Of a stretch of 64,000 bases of DNA, positions 24,502 to 33,596 are shown piece by piece. The first letter of the stretch is position 1. The number at the start of each line of letters is the position of its first letter. The DNA comes from Sphingobacteriaceae bacterium (GTDB taxonomy: Bacteria > Bacteroidota > Bacteroidia > UBA7662). Position numbers and translations under genes: made by a program. Where the stretch lies: contig JAUXNJ010000047.1 in the NCBI GenBank assembly GCA_030682795.1, forward strand, positions 124,001 through 188,000. The letters are read 5' to 3'. The notes under the pieces are model-generated. The model had not been told where the DNA came from, did no database searches, and was given only the letters and a program-made list of their open reading frames with translations.

Positions 24502-25482
24502 TTAGCCCAAGCTGCGCATTCCATATAAAATAGCCAGCAACACAATTATCTGAGTAGTGAAGATTAAGCCCCCGCTTAATGCAGCCTTTGGTCCCATTTT
24601 AACCATTTGTTTCAAATTCATACTCAATCCTATGCCGCTCATGGCCAATAAGAGCAGGTAATTGCCTGTTTTTTCAAGGCCTTTGGTATATGTTGCTGGA
24701 AAGATTCCGCTGGAAGTAATGATGGCAGCAATGATAAATCCCCAAAAATAATTAGGGATAATGCTCAAGTCCATTTTGGCACCAACAGTGTTTTTATTCA
24801 TGCGGTAGCTGATAAAAAGAATTACCGGTCCTAACATCAAAATTCTACCCATCTTAATAAGCAATGCGAGTGCTCCAGTTTCAGGTGAGATGCTGTACCC
24901 AGCTGCAACTACATGACCAACTGATTGTAAAATGGCACCCGAAAACAAAGCACTTTCACTGGTGGATAACTCCAAAGCTGCGGCTATGGCTGGAAAAAGG
25001 AAGATGCCTATGGTACCTAGTAAATTCACTACCGTAACAGCCAAGCCAATTTCTGTAACCGTTGCTTTCAAGGCTGGGGCGGAGGCTGCAATGGCACTAT
25101 TGCCACAAATACCACTTCCGGCACCTAGTAGCCAGCGCATCGAAATGCTCATTTTTCCGCAATACCACTGCGAACTGAATAAGGTAAGGGCTACCATAAA
25201 AACGATTACCAAGAGGTAGATGAGAGAAAGCTCTTGAAGCAATCTTACATTCAGCCCAAATCCTAATAGAATTGTTGCTAAAGCTAATAAATGCTTTTCG
25301 GCATATTTAAAAACTTGGGTGCTGCCTTCTTGCCAATGCATCAAATTCCCGACCAACAAGGAAATAACCAAGGCAATGGTAATACTACCTGGTCCTGGGA
25401 TAAAAGGAGATAAATAAGTGGCGACAATGGCAATGCTCAATAAAATCAGCCAACCAGTAATGTTTTTTGGAATTTGAAACAT
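24502..25482 (-). CDS. YeiH/UPF0324 family putative anion exporter
   Basis: 326 residues, almost entirely hydrophobic, with about ten membrane segments and glycine/alanine-rich half-helices. The conserved family segments are GAGSGICGNSAIAA, LGTIGIFLFP and FSGAILQSVGHVVAAGY. It belongs to the YeiH/UPF0324 family, in which some members have been proposed to export sulfate or related anions; the true substrate here is unknown. On the minus strand a CATCTTTG, one mismatch from the -7 consensus, lies 5 bases before the ATG. It converges on acs with only 21 bases between stops and no visible hairpin. Confidence 0.88.
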   Translation of the reverse strand: MFQIPKNITGWLILLSIAIVATYLSPFIPGPGSITIALVISLLVGNLMHWQEGSTQVFKYAEKHLLALATILLGFGLNVRLLQELSLIYLLVIVFMVALTLFSSQWYCGKMSISMRWLLGAGSGICGNSAIAASAPALKATVTEIGLAVTVVNLLGTIGIFLFPAIAAALELSTSESALFSGAILQSVGHVVAAGYSISPETGALALLIKMGRILMLGPVILFISYRMNKNTVGAKMDLSIIPNYFWGFIIAAIITSSGIFPATYTKGLEKTGNYLLLLAMSGIGLSMNLKQMVKMGPKAALSGGLIFTTQIIVLLAILYGMRSLG

Positions 25483-25653
25483 GCTAACAAAGATGGGGTA
25501 TGGTTTAAATGCAATCGGTTACTTTGGTCACATCAAGAAAAATCGGAATTGAAATTTATTTGTCTTAATCTTTGGATACTATTTTTGAATAGCATATCAT
25601 TGAACTTATAACCTGTTGAATGAACTTTACAGTTCGATGGCGATAAGCCGAAT

Positions 25654-25688
25654 GAAAAGTGCGTTGAGTCATATCAACGCACTTTTTC
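25654..25688 (-). terminator. Intrinsic terminator of the Lys9-like gene
   Basis: The stem GAAAAGTGCGTTGA / TCAACGCACTTTTTC has a 6-base loop and T-rich flanks on both strands. It overlaps the stop codon of the minus-strand gene. I see no gene in the rest of the 25483-25686 gap. Confidence 0.88.
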
Positions 25689-27030
25689 ATTTAAATTGCA
25701 CTCCATAAGCTTTTAATTCCTCCATAATGGGTTGATACAGGGCTTTGTCAGTGGGAATTAGGACTCCTGATAGTTTTATTTTTTCTTCTAAAAATAACCG
25801 TACTGCAATTGCCAAGGGTAAACCTACGGTTTTAGCCATTGCTGTGTAGGTTTCGTTTTCTCCTTCAAGCAAGAGAGTAGATGTTTCGGTTTTGATTTCA
25901 CCCGCAAGTTCATATTCTAAGCAGTGATGCATAACAATTAAGTCGCGGTCGCCTGGTGCAAGCTGCCATTTGCGTTCGAGCATTTCGAGAAGTAAATCGG
26001 CCGGACTACCATTTGTTCTTTTGAATTTACGATCACTGAAAAAGTCCAGATAATCGAACTGAACAAGCGTGGTGGCTATTTGGGCTTCGTCTAGGTTCAT
26101 ACGTTCGCGAAGAAGCCGTTCGAAACCTTCCCGAACGGTAGGGCTGTCGTCAGGCGGCAGAAACATATTTAAGAAGTCGCGGTAGTTTAATTGATCGCAG
26201 TTTTGCAGCTGCAACTGATCATTCGTCAAACCTAAAAACACTAAAATAGCCCAGCCTTGACAAAAATCAGGGTAACGGAAAGTAGCTCTTAAAATGGTGT
26301 GTGCCGAGGCAAGGTCATAATAGTCTTTATATGGCAACGAATCACGGTTAGCATAGGCGTCTAAGGGTCCAAAATCAGGGACTTCTACGCTTTCAAACTC
26401 TCTAAAAATTCGGTTATAGGGCTTAAATCGGATGTAGTCATTAGCTAAATAACGGGCTGGTCCTGGTTGAGCAGCCATAACCACATTGCGCGGATTCCAG
26501 GAAAACTTATAGTGCCAGGGATTGGTGTCACAATCGCGGGCCACCAAGCCGCCGGTGTAGGAGTACAGCGCTTTAATCACGCCACCTTTGGCCCGTATGC
26601 CATCGATCAGTTCCATGGTGCTCATGTGGTCGATACCGGGGTCGCAGCCAATCTCGTTTAAAAATAACAGTCCTTTGGCAGTTACTTCTGCTTGCATGGC
26701 CTGCATAGCGTCAGAGATGTAGGAGGCTGTGAACATCGATTTGCCGAGTTCAAGACAGAGTTGCGCTACATGAATGTGCATGTCGGCCGGCATCAGTGAC
26801 ACCACAACGTCGGCGGCGGCAACCTCGTTTCGGAGTTTCGTTGCATCTTTTAAATCGAGTCCAATGGCGCGTGCAGCAGGACTATCACCAGCTTTTTGTT
26901 TGGCTGCAGCTTCGTGCAAATCTGCAATGGTCACTTGCCAGGCATTGTGCTCAGCGTGTTTTAGCAGGTATTCGATTAAGTAAATGGAGGAGCGTCCAGC
27001 GCCTAGGACAAGTATTTTTTTCAAAACCAC
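25687..27030 (-). CDS. Saccharopine dehydrogenase (Lys9-like) family protein
   Basis: About 447 residues. The N-terminal Rossmann fold begins KKILVLGAGRSS. The middle has NEIGCDPGIDHM and YTGGLVA, and the segment NPWHYKFSWNPRNV is typical of the Lys9-like C-terminal domain. Known members oxidise saccharopine to aminoadipate semialdehyde and glutamate, or work in reverse. In Bacteroidota the role is probably lysine degradation, which is inference. There is no ATG at the start: GTG at 27030 or TTG at 27024, the latter giving MKKILVLGAG. It is divergent from cdd and ends on its own terminator. Confidence 0.85.
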   Translation of the reverse strand: MVLKKILVLGAGRSSIYLIEYLLKHAEHNAWQVTIADLHEAAAKQKAGDSPAARAIGLDLKDATKLRNEVAAADVVVSLMPADMHIHVAQLCLELGKSMFTASYISDAMQAMQAEVTAKGLLFLNEIGCDPGIDHMSTMELIDGIRAKGGVIKALYSYTGGLVARDCDTNPWHYKFSWNPRNVVMAAQPGPARYLANDYIRFKPYNRIFREFESVEVPDFGPLDAYANRDSLPYKDYYDLASAHTILRATFRYPDFCQGWAILVFLGLTNDQLQLQNCDQLNYRDFLNMFLPPDDSPTVREGFERLLRERMNLDEAQIATTLVQFDYLDFFSDRKFKRTNGSPADLLLEMLERKWQLAPGDRDLIVMHHCLEYELAGEIKTETSTLLLEGENETYTAMAKTVGLPLAIAVRLFLEEKIKLSGVLIPTDKALYQPIMEELKAYGVQFK

Positions 27031-27090
27031 CGCGTTTAAAGGTTGTTTGTTATATTTTCGACAATATTAGTGAGTATTCGTGGCAATCAG

Positions 27091-27594
27091 ATGCCCGAAA
27101 AAGCGGAAATGATGAAAGAAATTAGCAAGAATTGTCAGTTATATGTGCATGAAAGTACTGAAGTGCTTGAACCACAGGCGCAATCACTCTTAGCGGCTGC
27201 TTTGGAGGCTACCAAGCGTGCTTATGCGCCTTATTCCGATTTTCATGTGGGTGCCGCCATTCAGTTAGCCAATGGTGAGCAGCTGCTGGGCTGCAACCAA
27301 GAAAATGCGGCTTTCCCGAGTGGACTTTGTGCCGAGCGCGTTGCGTTTTTTGCTGCTGGGGTGCAGTTTCCTGGGGTTGCTATTGAATCGTTGGCCATTA
27401 CCATTCGGTCGGCAAGCAAGGCTGACGAACATCCTGCGGCCCCTTGCGGCGGCTGTTTGCAGGTAATGCGAGATGTAGAGCAGCGACAGGGCAGTCCCAT
27501 TCGCATTTATTTAAAAGGCGCTGGTGCACCCGTCTTTGAAGCCGCCAGTGTAGCTACCTTTTTGCCATTTGGTTTCGCTTTGGTGGCGAAGTAA
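27091..27594 (+). CDS. cdd: Cytidine deaminase
   Basis: 167 residues from the ATG at 27091. An upstream TTG frame is unlikely because it covers the divergent promoter region. The enzyme converts cytidine and deoxycytidine to uridine and deoxyuridine. Zinc and catalytic residues are in LCAERVAFF (Cys ligand, Glu proton shuttle) and APCGGCLQVMRD (two Cys ligands). It is longer than the classic 130-residue tetrameric enzyme because of about 35 extra N-terminal residues. With the FCY1-like gene near the left end, the window holds two pyrimidine-salvage deaminases. Its stop codon directly abuts that of maf. Confidence 0.94.
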   Translation: MPEKAEMMKEISKNCQLYVHESTEVLEPQAQSLLAAALEATKRAYAPYSDFHVGAAIQLANGEQLLGCNQENAAFPSGLCAERVAFFAAGVQFPGVAIESLAITIRSASKADEHPAAPCGGCLQVMRDVEQRQGSPIRIYLKGAGAPVFEAASVATFLPFGFALVAK

Positions 27595-28167
27595 TTACAG
27601 CTCGAAGCTCCGCAAGGCGTTGTAAAGTGCCTCGGTAGGTAAGCCCATTACATTGGTATAAGAACCCTCGATGCGTGCAATGGCAATATTTCCCAGCCAT
27701 TCTTGTATGCCATAGCCACCGGCTTTATCGTAAGGTTTGTATTTATTAACGTAGTACAGAATCTCTTCGTCGGTAAGGTGGTTAAACAGTACATCGGTAC
27801 TGTTGCTGAAGGTGAGTACATCGGAAGTGGTGCGTAAACAAACCCCTGTAATTACCGTTTGAAGTTTGCCAGATTGTTTACGCAGTAGTGTGATGGCTTC
27901 AGCGGTATCGGCTGGTTTTCCCAGTACTTCCCCTTCTAAAACCACTACGGTATCGGCTGTGAGCAATAGTTCTTCATCAGAAATGATATAGGCCTGGGCT
28001 TTTTTACCCGCAAGGTATTCGGCCACCTTTTCTGCGGCTAAATCCTCTGGGTATTTTTCATCAACCAGTTGCAAACGAACGCTAAATTCAACGTCCATCT
28101 CCTTCAATAAAGCTTGGCGACGGGGAGAGGCGGATGCCAAAATCAATTTAAAGGGCAGGTCTAGCAT
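27595..28167 (-). CDS. maf: Maf-family nucleoside triphosphate pyrophosphatase
   Basis: 190 residues. The N-terminal LILASASPRRQALLKEM and the ADTVV motif near residue 70 are diagnostic of Maf/YhdE. These enzymes hydrolyse non-canonical or methylated nucleotides, or dTTP/UTP, to the monophosphate, and have been linked to cell-division arrest in Bacillus. The start codon shares one base with the prenyltransferase stop (TAATG), so it is the third gene of a kdsC-prenyltransferase-maf operon on the minus strand. Confidence 0.95.
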   Translation of the reverse strand: MLDLPFKLILASASPRRQALLKEMDVEFSVRLQLVDEKYPEDLAAEKVAEYLAGKKAQAYIISDEELLLTADTVVVLEGEVLGKPADTAEAITLLRKQSGKLQTVITGVCLRTTSDVLTFSNSTDVLFNHLTDEEILYYVNKYKPYDKAGGYGIQEWLGNIAIARIEGSYTNVMGLPTEALYNALRSFEL

Positions 28168-29099
28168 TACAAATACATCAAGTCAAAATAGAAAAAAGCC
28201 AATGATCCGATGCCACCGAGCATGAACCATTTCATGCGGGTAGAAACTGTGGCGAAATCGCTCAATTGATTTGATTTAAGCAATCGCACCAAGGCAAGGC
28301 TTCCGGGTAAGAGCACTGCAAGGAATATGTAAGCGGCTGTATACCAGCTTTTAGCTTGTAACTGCATGACTAAGAATACCAATAGCAACATCAGTGTAAC
28401 CAATTGAATAATTACTGCCAGTGTTCGTGTAAATGGAATGCCGTATTTTATGGGGAGGGTGCGATAGCCAGCGGCTTGATCGCCATGGATGTCTTCCACT
28501 GCTTTGGCCAATTCTCGCACCAAAGTGGCTAGGTAGGCAAATGTAGCGTAGGCCAATCCTGCGTAAAGCAGATACCTAGCTGAGGCGGCTGCTTCCCGGT
28601 AAAGCACACTGATGGCTATGTATTCATAGAGTATGGGTACAAAAACTAAAATAGCTAAAAAGGCCGCCACCACCATATGGCCGAGTAAGGCGATGCCTTT
28701 CCAGCTTTCGGCATATTTCCAGAGGAGAAAAGTAACAATGATATGAATGATGGCGAGGTTTAGCAAACCAGCTTGCCAGCCAATTAAAGCACCAAGTGCT
28801 ATGCCACTAACACTCAAAATGGCATACCAATTGAGGGCTTTTTCTGGATTTTCTAAGACCTTTTGAGGTTTGTTTACGTGGTCTGCTTCCTGATCGTAAT
28901 AATCATTGATGAGATATCCACCAGCAGCAACTAAGACACAAGAGAGTACCAATCCTGCATAACTCCAATGGCTCAGCAGGAGGTGGAGGTCATGGCTTTG
29001 GATGATTGGGGCCATTAAAAAATACCGCATACTAAACATGAGCAATGCCATGAGTAGCAAATTGGGCCAGCGGAGGTGTTTCAGCATGGAGCTAAGCAC
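28167..29099 (-). CDS. UbiA-family prenyltransferase
   Basis: 310 residues (306 from the second Met, which avoids part of the overlap with kdsC). About eight or nine membrane segments. The two Asp-rich motifs of the UbiA superfamily are present: NDYYDQEAD at about residue 65 and DIHGDQAAGYRTLP at about 195. These bind the prenyl diphosphate through magnesium. Candidate roles are geranylgeranylglycerol-phosphate-type lipid synthesis or quinone or cofactor prenylation. The lack of quinone genes nearby and the NDYYD variant make the acceptor uncertain. It overlaps kdsC by 8 bases. Confidence 0.88.
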   Translation of the reverse strand: MLSSMLKHLRWPNLLLMALLMFSMRYFLMAPIIQSHDLHLLLSHWSYAGLVLSCVLVAAGGYLINDYYDQEADHVNKPQKVLENPEKALNWYAILSVSGIALGALIGWQAGLLNLAIIHIIVTFLLWKYAESWKGIALLGHMVVAAFLAILVFVPILYEYIAISVLYREAAASARYLLYAGLAYATFAYLATLVRELAKAVEDIHGDQAAGYRTLPIKYGIPFTRTLAVIIQLVTLMLLLVFLVMQLQAKSWYTAAYIFLAVLLPGSLALVRLLKSNQLSDFATVSTRMKWFMLGGIGSLAFFYFDLMYL

Positions 29100-29613
29100 T
29101 TAAAGCATTGCTCACAAACCATTTTCCTTGCATTTGGAGGACTTCTCGCAAGAGCATTCGCACACAGCCCTTTCCACCGTCTATAGGAATGATGTAATCG
29201 GAGATGGCTTTAATTTCTGGCGCTGCGTCTTGTGGACAAGCGGCTATTCCTGCCATTTGCATCGCATCAAAGTCGGGTAGGTCATCGCCCATGTATAACA
29301 ATTCTTCTTTTATAATATCGTATTGATGCATAAGTTTATGAAGTAGACTAAGTTTGTTTTCGACGCCTAAATGAACTTCTGTTAAACCTAAGCGCTTCAA
29401 ACGCACAGCAACGCCTTCTGATTTCCCGCCACTGATTACCCAAACAGGGAAGCCCATTTTGGATGCATGGTTGAGGGCATATCCATCTTTGGTATTCATG
29501 ATCCGGTGTTCTTCACCGCTAGTGGTGACCACAATAGAGCCATCCGTTAAAACGCCATCCACATCTAAAACAACTACTTTGATGAGCGGAAAACGAGCTT
29601 TGATAGAAGACAT
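29092..29613 (-). CDS. kdsC: 3-deoxy-D-manno-octulosonate 8-phosphate phosphatase
   Basis: 173 residues, a C0-type HAD phosphatase without a cap domain. The motifs are DVDGVLTDG (nucleophile Asp), ISGGKSEG, and GDDLPDFDAM. It releases phosphate from KDO 8-phosphate during lipopolysaccharide core synthesis. Small C0 HAD proteins can have other substrates, but this motif set is typical of KdsC. No kdsA or kdsB is in the window. It heads the operon with the UbiA-type gene and maf. A TATTTTCG, one mismatch from the promoter consensus, lies just upstream. Confidence 0.88.
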   Translation of the reverse strand: MSSIKARFPLIKVVVLDVDGVLTDGSIVVTTSGEEHRIMNTKDGYALNHASKMGFPVWVISGGKSEGVAVRLKRLGLTEVHLGVENKLSLLHKLMHQYDIIKEELLYMGDDLPDFDAMQMAGIAACPQDAAPEIKAISDYIIPIDGGKGCVRMLLREVLQMQGKWFVSNALSA

Positions 29614-29780
29614 ACGTAGGATTTGATGCGAAAATACAGATTAGTAGGCATATGACCTGATTTGCGTGTTAAAAATACGCTCTTAGGTTAATTAGTCGGG
29701 TTGTTTTTATTTGACGTGAGATGTCATTCAAAATGCAGAATTTTGACCTGTAGCAAAATCACAAGCTATACTTATTCGCT

Positions 29781-29788
29781 TAAATTTG
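29781..29788 (+). promoter_or_regulatory. -7 element TAAATTTG four bases before the DUF2130 ATG
   Basis: An exact TAnnTTTG ending 4 bases before the ATG at 29793, predicting a leaderless transcript. The rest of the 29614-29792 gap shows nothing else convincing. Confidence 0.65.
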
Positions 29789-29792
29789 TAAC

Positions 29793-31055
29793 ATGTCAAC
29801 GCCAACCCAAATCCACTGTCCAAATTGCGGTACCGCCATCGATGTGCAAGATATTCTTGCGCATCAATTAGAAGACGAGATTAAGCTCAAGTACGAACGC
29901 GAAGCGCAAGCCGAAAAGCAGCGAATACAGGAGCGAGAGCAGCTTTTGAAGCAGTCGTTGGCCGATTTTGAAGAGAAGAAAAAGCGTGAAAACGAATTGT
30001 TCCAAGAACGATTAGAAAAGCAACTCAAAGAAAAGCAGGCAGAAGCGGAGGTGAAAATCAAGGCCCGTTTGCAAGAGGAACAATCAGAACAATTTAAATC
30101 CATGCAGCAAGAGCTCAACGAAAAGTCGGAGCAGCTCAAGGAACTCAATCGTAGCAAAGCTGAAATTGCGCGTTTGATGCGGGAAAGGGAAGAATTAAAG
30201 GAAGCCGCCATGGCAGAGGCACAGTTGCAGTTGAATCAAACCTTGTTAACAGAAAAGGATAAAATCCGCAAGTCAGAAGAAGAAAAAAATGAGCTCCGCA
30301 TTCGCGAATTGCAAAAAAAGCTGGAAGATCAGATGAAGCTGACTGAAGAGATGCGGCGCAAGCAGGAGCAGGGCTCCATGCAAATGCAAGGCGAGGTGCA
30401 AGAGTTGGCCATTGAAGAGTGGTTGATGGCCCAGTTTCCTCTGGATACCATTGATGAAATTAAAAAAGGTGCCCGTGGAGGTGATTGCATTCAAGTGGTG
30501 CATACCCGCAGCAAACAAAATTGCGGTAGAATATATTATGAAAGTAAACGTACCAAAGACTTTCAAACGGGCTGGATTGAAAAATTCAAAGCCGATATGC
30601 GCGAAAAAGAGGCGGATATTGGCGTTTTGGTGACGGAAGCAATGCCCGCGCACATGGACCGGGTTGGTCAAATCGATGGTGTATGGGTTTGTACTTATGA
30701 GGAATTTAAAGGTTTGGCTGCTGTATTGCGCGAATCGGTGATTCAAGTGAGCACGGCGCTTATTTCGCAAGAGAACAAGGGCGATAAAATGGTGATGCTT
30801 TACGACTATTTAAGTAGTACCACTTTCAGGATGCAGGTAGAGGCCATTGTCGAGGGCTTTACCGCCATGAAAAGTGCCCTAGAAAGCGAAAAACGCAGTA
30901 TGCAGCGCATTTGGAAAGAGCGTGAGAAGCAAATCGATAAGGTGGTAACCAACACCATCGATATGTACGGCTCCATTAAAGGAATAGCTGGCAGTGCCAT
31001 TCAAACGGTTAAAGCTTTAGAATTACCTGAGGCTGACTTCGAGGAAGAAGAATGA
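29793..31055 (+). CDS. DUF2130 coiled-coil protein
   Basis: 420 residues. A short zinc-ribbon-like N-terminus (IHCPNCGTAIDV, one CxxC visible) is followed by a very long charged coiled coil (about 30-200). The C-terminal globular DUF2130 domain (about 205-390) contains EEWLMAQFPLDTIDEIKKG and an endonuclease-like core: GGDCIQVV then IYYESKRTKDFQ (the Asp ... Glu-x-Lys arrangement of PD-(D/E)XK folds). A nuclease-like fold is therefore plausible, but no activity is established that I know of. The promoter element lies only 4 bases before the start codon. Confidence 0.88.
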   Translation: MSTPTQIHCPNCGTAIDVQDILAHQLEDEIKLKYEREAQAEKQRIQEREQLLKQSLADFEEKKKRENELFQERLEKQLKEKQAEAEVKIKARLQEEQSEQFKSMQQELNEKSEQLKELNRSKAEIARLMREREELKEAAMAEAQLQLNQTLLTEKDKIRKSEEEKNELRIRELQKKLEDQMKLTEEMRRKQEQGSMQMQGEVQELAIEEWLMAQFPLDTIDEIKKGARGGDCIQVVHTRSKQNCGRIYYESKRTKDFQTGWIEKFKADMREKEADIGVLVTEAMPAHMDRVGQIDGVWVCTYEEFKGLAAVLRESVIQVSTALISQENKGDKMVMLYDYLSSTTFRMQVEAIVEGFTAMKSALESEKRSMQRIWKEREKQIDKVVTNTIDMYGSIKGIAGSAIQTVKALELPEADFEEEE

Positions 31056-31112
31056 GGCAAAAGCAGGTGATTGTCGCGATTTTTTACGATTTTCGCCTGA
31101 TAAATACTTTTT

Positions 31113-31766
31113 ATGCTCGACAAACATGGTATCGCAAAACGTATTGCACGTGAGTTAGAAGATGGTTTTTATGTAAACCTTGGTATTGGTATTCCTACGT
31201 TGGTTGCGAATTACATTCCAACCGGTGTGGAAGTGGTGTTGCAGTCTGAAAACGGTTTGCTCGGCATGGGGCCTTTCCCCATAGAAGGGGATGAGGATGC
31301 TGATTTGATCAACGCAGGAAAACAAACCATTACCACGGTTGCGGGCTCGAGCTTTTTTGATTCTGCAATGAGTTTTGGGATGATTCGTGCTGGTAAGGTA
31401 GACTTAACGGTCTTGGGCGCCATGGAAGTAAGCGATACCGGAGACATAGCCAATTGGAAAATTCCCGGTAAAATGGTCAAAGGTATGGGCGGCGCCATGG
31501 ATTTGGTGGCGAGTGCCAAAAACATCATTGTGGCCATGCAGCATGTAAATAAAGCTGGTGAATCGAAATTGCTGCCGAGTTGTAGTTTGCCAATCACCGG
31601 TCTAAAGTGCGTAAAAAAGGTGGTTACCGAGTTGGGATTTTTTGAAATAGATGAGCGTGGCTTTGTGTTGAAAGAGCGTGCGCCTGGCGTAAGTGTAGCC
31701 GAGATTGTAAGTAAAACCGCGGGTCGTTTGATAGTGGAAGGGGAAATTCCCGAAATGGAGCTTTAG
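31113..31766 (+). CDS. scoB: 3-oxoacid CoA-transferase subunit B
   Basis: 217 residues. The SENGLLGMGPFP segment contains the catalytic Glu that forms the glutamyl-CoA thioester, and GIGIPTLVANY and GGAMDLV are also typical. With subunit A it transfers CoA between succinyl-CoA and acetoacetate, in ketone-body and short-chain acid use. Subunit A is normally encoded next door but is absent here: DUF2130 lies upstream and an acetyltransferase downstream. It must be elsewhere in the genome. A TACTTTTT tract directly before the ATG is a poor promoter match. Confidence 0.95.
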   Translation: MLDKHGIAKRIARELEDGFYVNLGIGIPTLVANYIPTGVEVVLQSENGLLGMGPFPIEGDEDADLINAGKQTITTVAGSSFFDSAMSFGMIRAGKVDLTVLGAMEVSDTGDIANWKIPGKMVKGMGGAMDLVASAKNIIVAMQHVNKAGESKLLPSCSLPITGLKCVKKVVTELGFFEIDERGFVLKERAPGVSVAEIVSKTAGRLIVEGEIPEMEL

Positions 31767-31768
31767 TT

Positions 31769-32263
31769 TTGGAAAAAATCAATTTTGCCATTCGAAGGGC
31801 AACTGCGGCTGATATGCCAGCGGTGCATGCGCTCATCAAGGAATTGGCCATTTATGAGCGTGCGGAGCAAGAGTTTGTACTGAGTATTGAGCAGCTTGTT
31901 ATCGATGGATTTGGAGAGAATTCTATTTTTGAATGTCTGGTCGCAGAAAGTGATGCCACAGGTATTGTGGGAATGGCCTTGTTTTACACCAAATATTCGA
32001 CTTGGAAAGGCGCCTGCATTTATTTAGAAGATTTGGTAGTGCAGCAAGCCTATCGGGGTTGCGGTTTGGGGCGGGATTTGTTGGAATCATTGATGGCCAT
32101 AGCGCGTGACCGAAAAGTTGGCCGACTTGAATGGCAAGTGCTCGATTGGAATGAGCCAGCCATAGGTTTTTACCGCAAGTTAGGTGCTCATTTAGATGAA
32201 GAATGGATTAATTGTAAGTTTACTTTTGATCAACTTCAGGCTTTTTGGCCTGAAAAGCGTTAA
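31769..32263 (+). CDS. GNAT-family N-acetyltransferase (TTG start)
   Basis: 164 residues if started at the TTG at 31769, two bases after the scoB stop. Alternative starts would remove the first conserved strand (FAIRRATAADMPAVH). The core acetyl-CoA signature is VVQQAYRGCGLGRDLLESL (the RxxGxG/A pattern), and LEWQVLDWNEPAIGFYRKLGA is the usual C-terminal GNAT motif. It resembles the diamine/spermidine acetyltransferase-like group (IYLEDLVVQ before the signature), which would fit with the arginine decarboxylase locus, but substrate is not decided by sequence. Probably cotranscribed with scoB. Confidence 0.88.
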   Translation: MEKINFAIRRATAADMPAVHALIKELAIYERAEQEFVLSIEQLVIDGFGENSIFECLVAESDATGIVGMALFYTKYSTWKGACIYLEDLVVQQAYRGCGLGRDLLESLMAIARDRKVGRLEWQVLDWNEPAIGFYRKLGAHLDEEWINCKFTFDQLQAFWPEKR

Positions 32264-32283
32264 TTTGCGCCAAATATCAGGTT

Positions 32284-33558
32284 GTGAAAGTTTTTAAATT
32301 TGGTGGTGCTTCTGTAAAAGATGCCGCTGGTGTGATGAATTTGCACCGGATTTTATCCTTGTTCACTGGTAATTCAATCCTCGTGGTTGTCTCTGCCATG
32401 GGTAAAACCACCAATAAACTTGAATTGGTGATACAAGCCTGGTATACGGGCAATACGCCAGAAGCGGTTGAGCACATTGAAGAATTGCGTTTTTATCATC
32501 AAGAACTGATTCGCGGTTTGGAAATGGACCTTTCCCAACAGGAGGCGCTCTTGTCAAGTACTGATGTGTTTTTTAATGAGCTAAGAGAGATGGTGGTTAA
32601 GCCAACGGATGCTTATTATAACCAGATTTATGATCAGATTGTAGCCTATGGCGAACTCATTTCAACGCACATTATCAGTGGCTATTTAAATGCCAAACAA
32701 ATTGCAAATCGTTGGCTGGATGCCCGTGAATTTATAGTGACGAATGATACTTTCAGAGATGCCCGAATCAATTGGAGTAAAACTGAAAGTAACATTGTTA
32801 AACTAGCTAACAATGAGGGGTTAATTGACGGAATAAATGTTACTCAAGGATTCATTGGTAGGGTTGACGGAACAAAGCTTACCACTACTTTAGGGAGGGA
32901 AGGTTCTGATTTTACGGCCTCCATTTTTGCCTACTGTTTAGGTGCCAAAGATGTGACCATTTGGAAAGATGTACCCGGAGTATTAAACGCCGATCCTAAG
33001 CTTTTTCCTTTTGCTGAGAAAATTGATGAGCTCTCGTATGAAGAGGCAGTAGAAATGACCTACTACGGCGCCTCAGTGATTCACCCTAAAACCATTAAAC
33101 CGCTTCAAAATAAGGGTATAAAGTTATATGTACGGTCTTTTCTTAAGCCTGAACTCGAAGGAACCGTTATCCGTCAAATTGACGAATGGCGCAGTTTCCC
33201 TCCATGCATCATCGTGAAAAAGAACCAAATGCTTATTTCCTTCGCTTCACGTGATTTTAGCTTTGTAGCTGAAGAAAGTCTTAGTTTGATCTTTGGAGAG
33301 TTGTATAAGCTAGGTATCAAGGCACATATCAGCCAAAATTCAGCGATTAGCTTTCGTATTTGTGTAGATGAAGACCCCTTTAAAGTGCAGCCATTTATCG
33401 AAGCGGTGTCGAGCCATTTTGATGTGTCTACCGAAGGAGGCCTTTCGTTATGGACCTTACGCCATCAAAGTGAGAAGCTAGAAAAGGGTTTGATTTCAGG
33501 CAAGACTGTACTTTTGGAACAGCGATCAAAGTCTGCCGTACAATATGTTTTAAGGTAA
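32284..33558 (+). CDS. Aspartate kinase, monofunctional
   Basis: 424 residues from a GTG start (M)KVFKFGGASVKD. It phosphorylates aspartate, the first step toward lysine, threonine and methionine. KFGGAS at the N-terminus, GREGSDFTAS (about 205) and WKDVPGVLNADPK (about 223) are diagnostic. The C-terminal 120 residues are ACT-like but divergent, so feedback control may differ from E. coli ThrA/LysC. Homoserine dehydrogenase and the other pathway genes are not in the window. TAATTTG with one spacer base fewer than consensus lies about 17 bases upstream of the start. Confidence 0.95.
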   Translation: MKVFKFGGASVKDAAGVMNLHRILSLFTGNSILVVVSAMGKTTNKLELVIQAWYTGNTPEAVEHIEELRFYHQELIRGLEMDLSQQEALLSSTDVFFNELREMVVKPTDAYYNQIYDQIVAYGELISTHIISGYLNAKQIANRWLDAREFIVTNDTFRDARINWSKTESNIVKLANNEGLIDGINVTQGFIGRVDGTKLTTTLGREGSDFTASIFAYCLGAKDVTIWKDVPGVLNADPKLFPFAEKIDELSYEEAVEMTYYGASVIHPKTIKPLQNKGIKLYVRSFLKPELEGTVIRQIDEWRSFPPCIIVKKNQMLISFASRDFSFVAEESLSLIFGELYKLGIKAHISQNSAISFRICVDEDPFKVQPFIEAVSSHFDVSTEGGLSLWTLRHQSEKLEKGLISGKTVLLEQRSKSAVQYVLR

Positions 33559-33596
33559 AAATCCTTTGAATCAGATTTTCCGTTAATTTCGTGTAA

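Noticed and set aside
25483-25653. Possible small RNA or gene in the largest gap
   Set aside because: No open frame of useful length and no exact promoter. Only the terminator at its right end and a one-mismatch promoter for YeiH are visible.
31068-31102. Possible hairpin between DUF2130 gene and scoB
   Set aside because: Only CAGGTGA/TCGCCTG and three inner pairs match around an internal loop; too weak to call.
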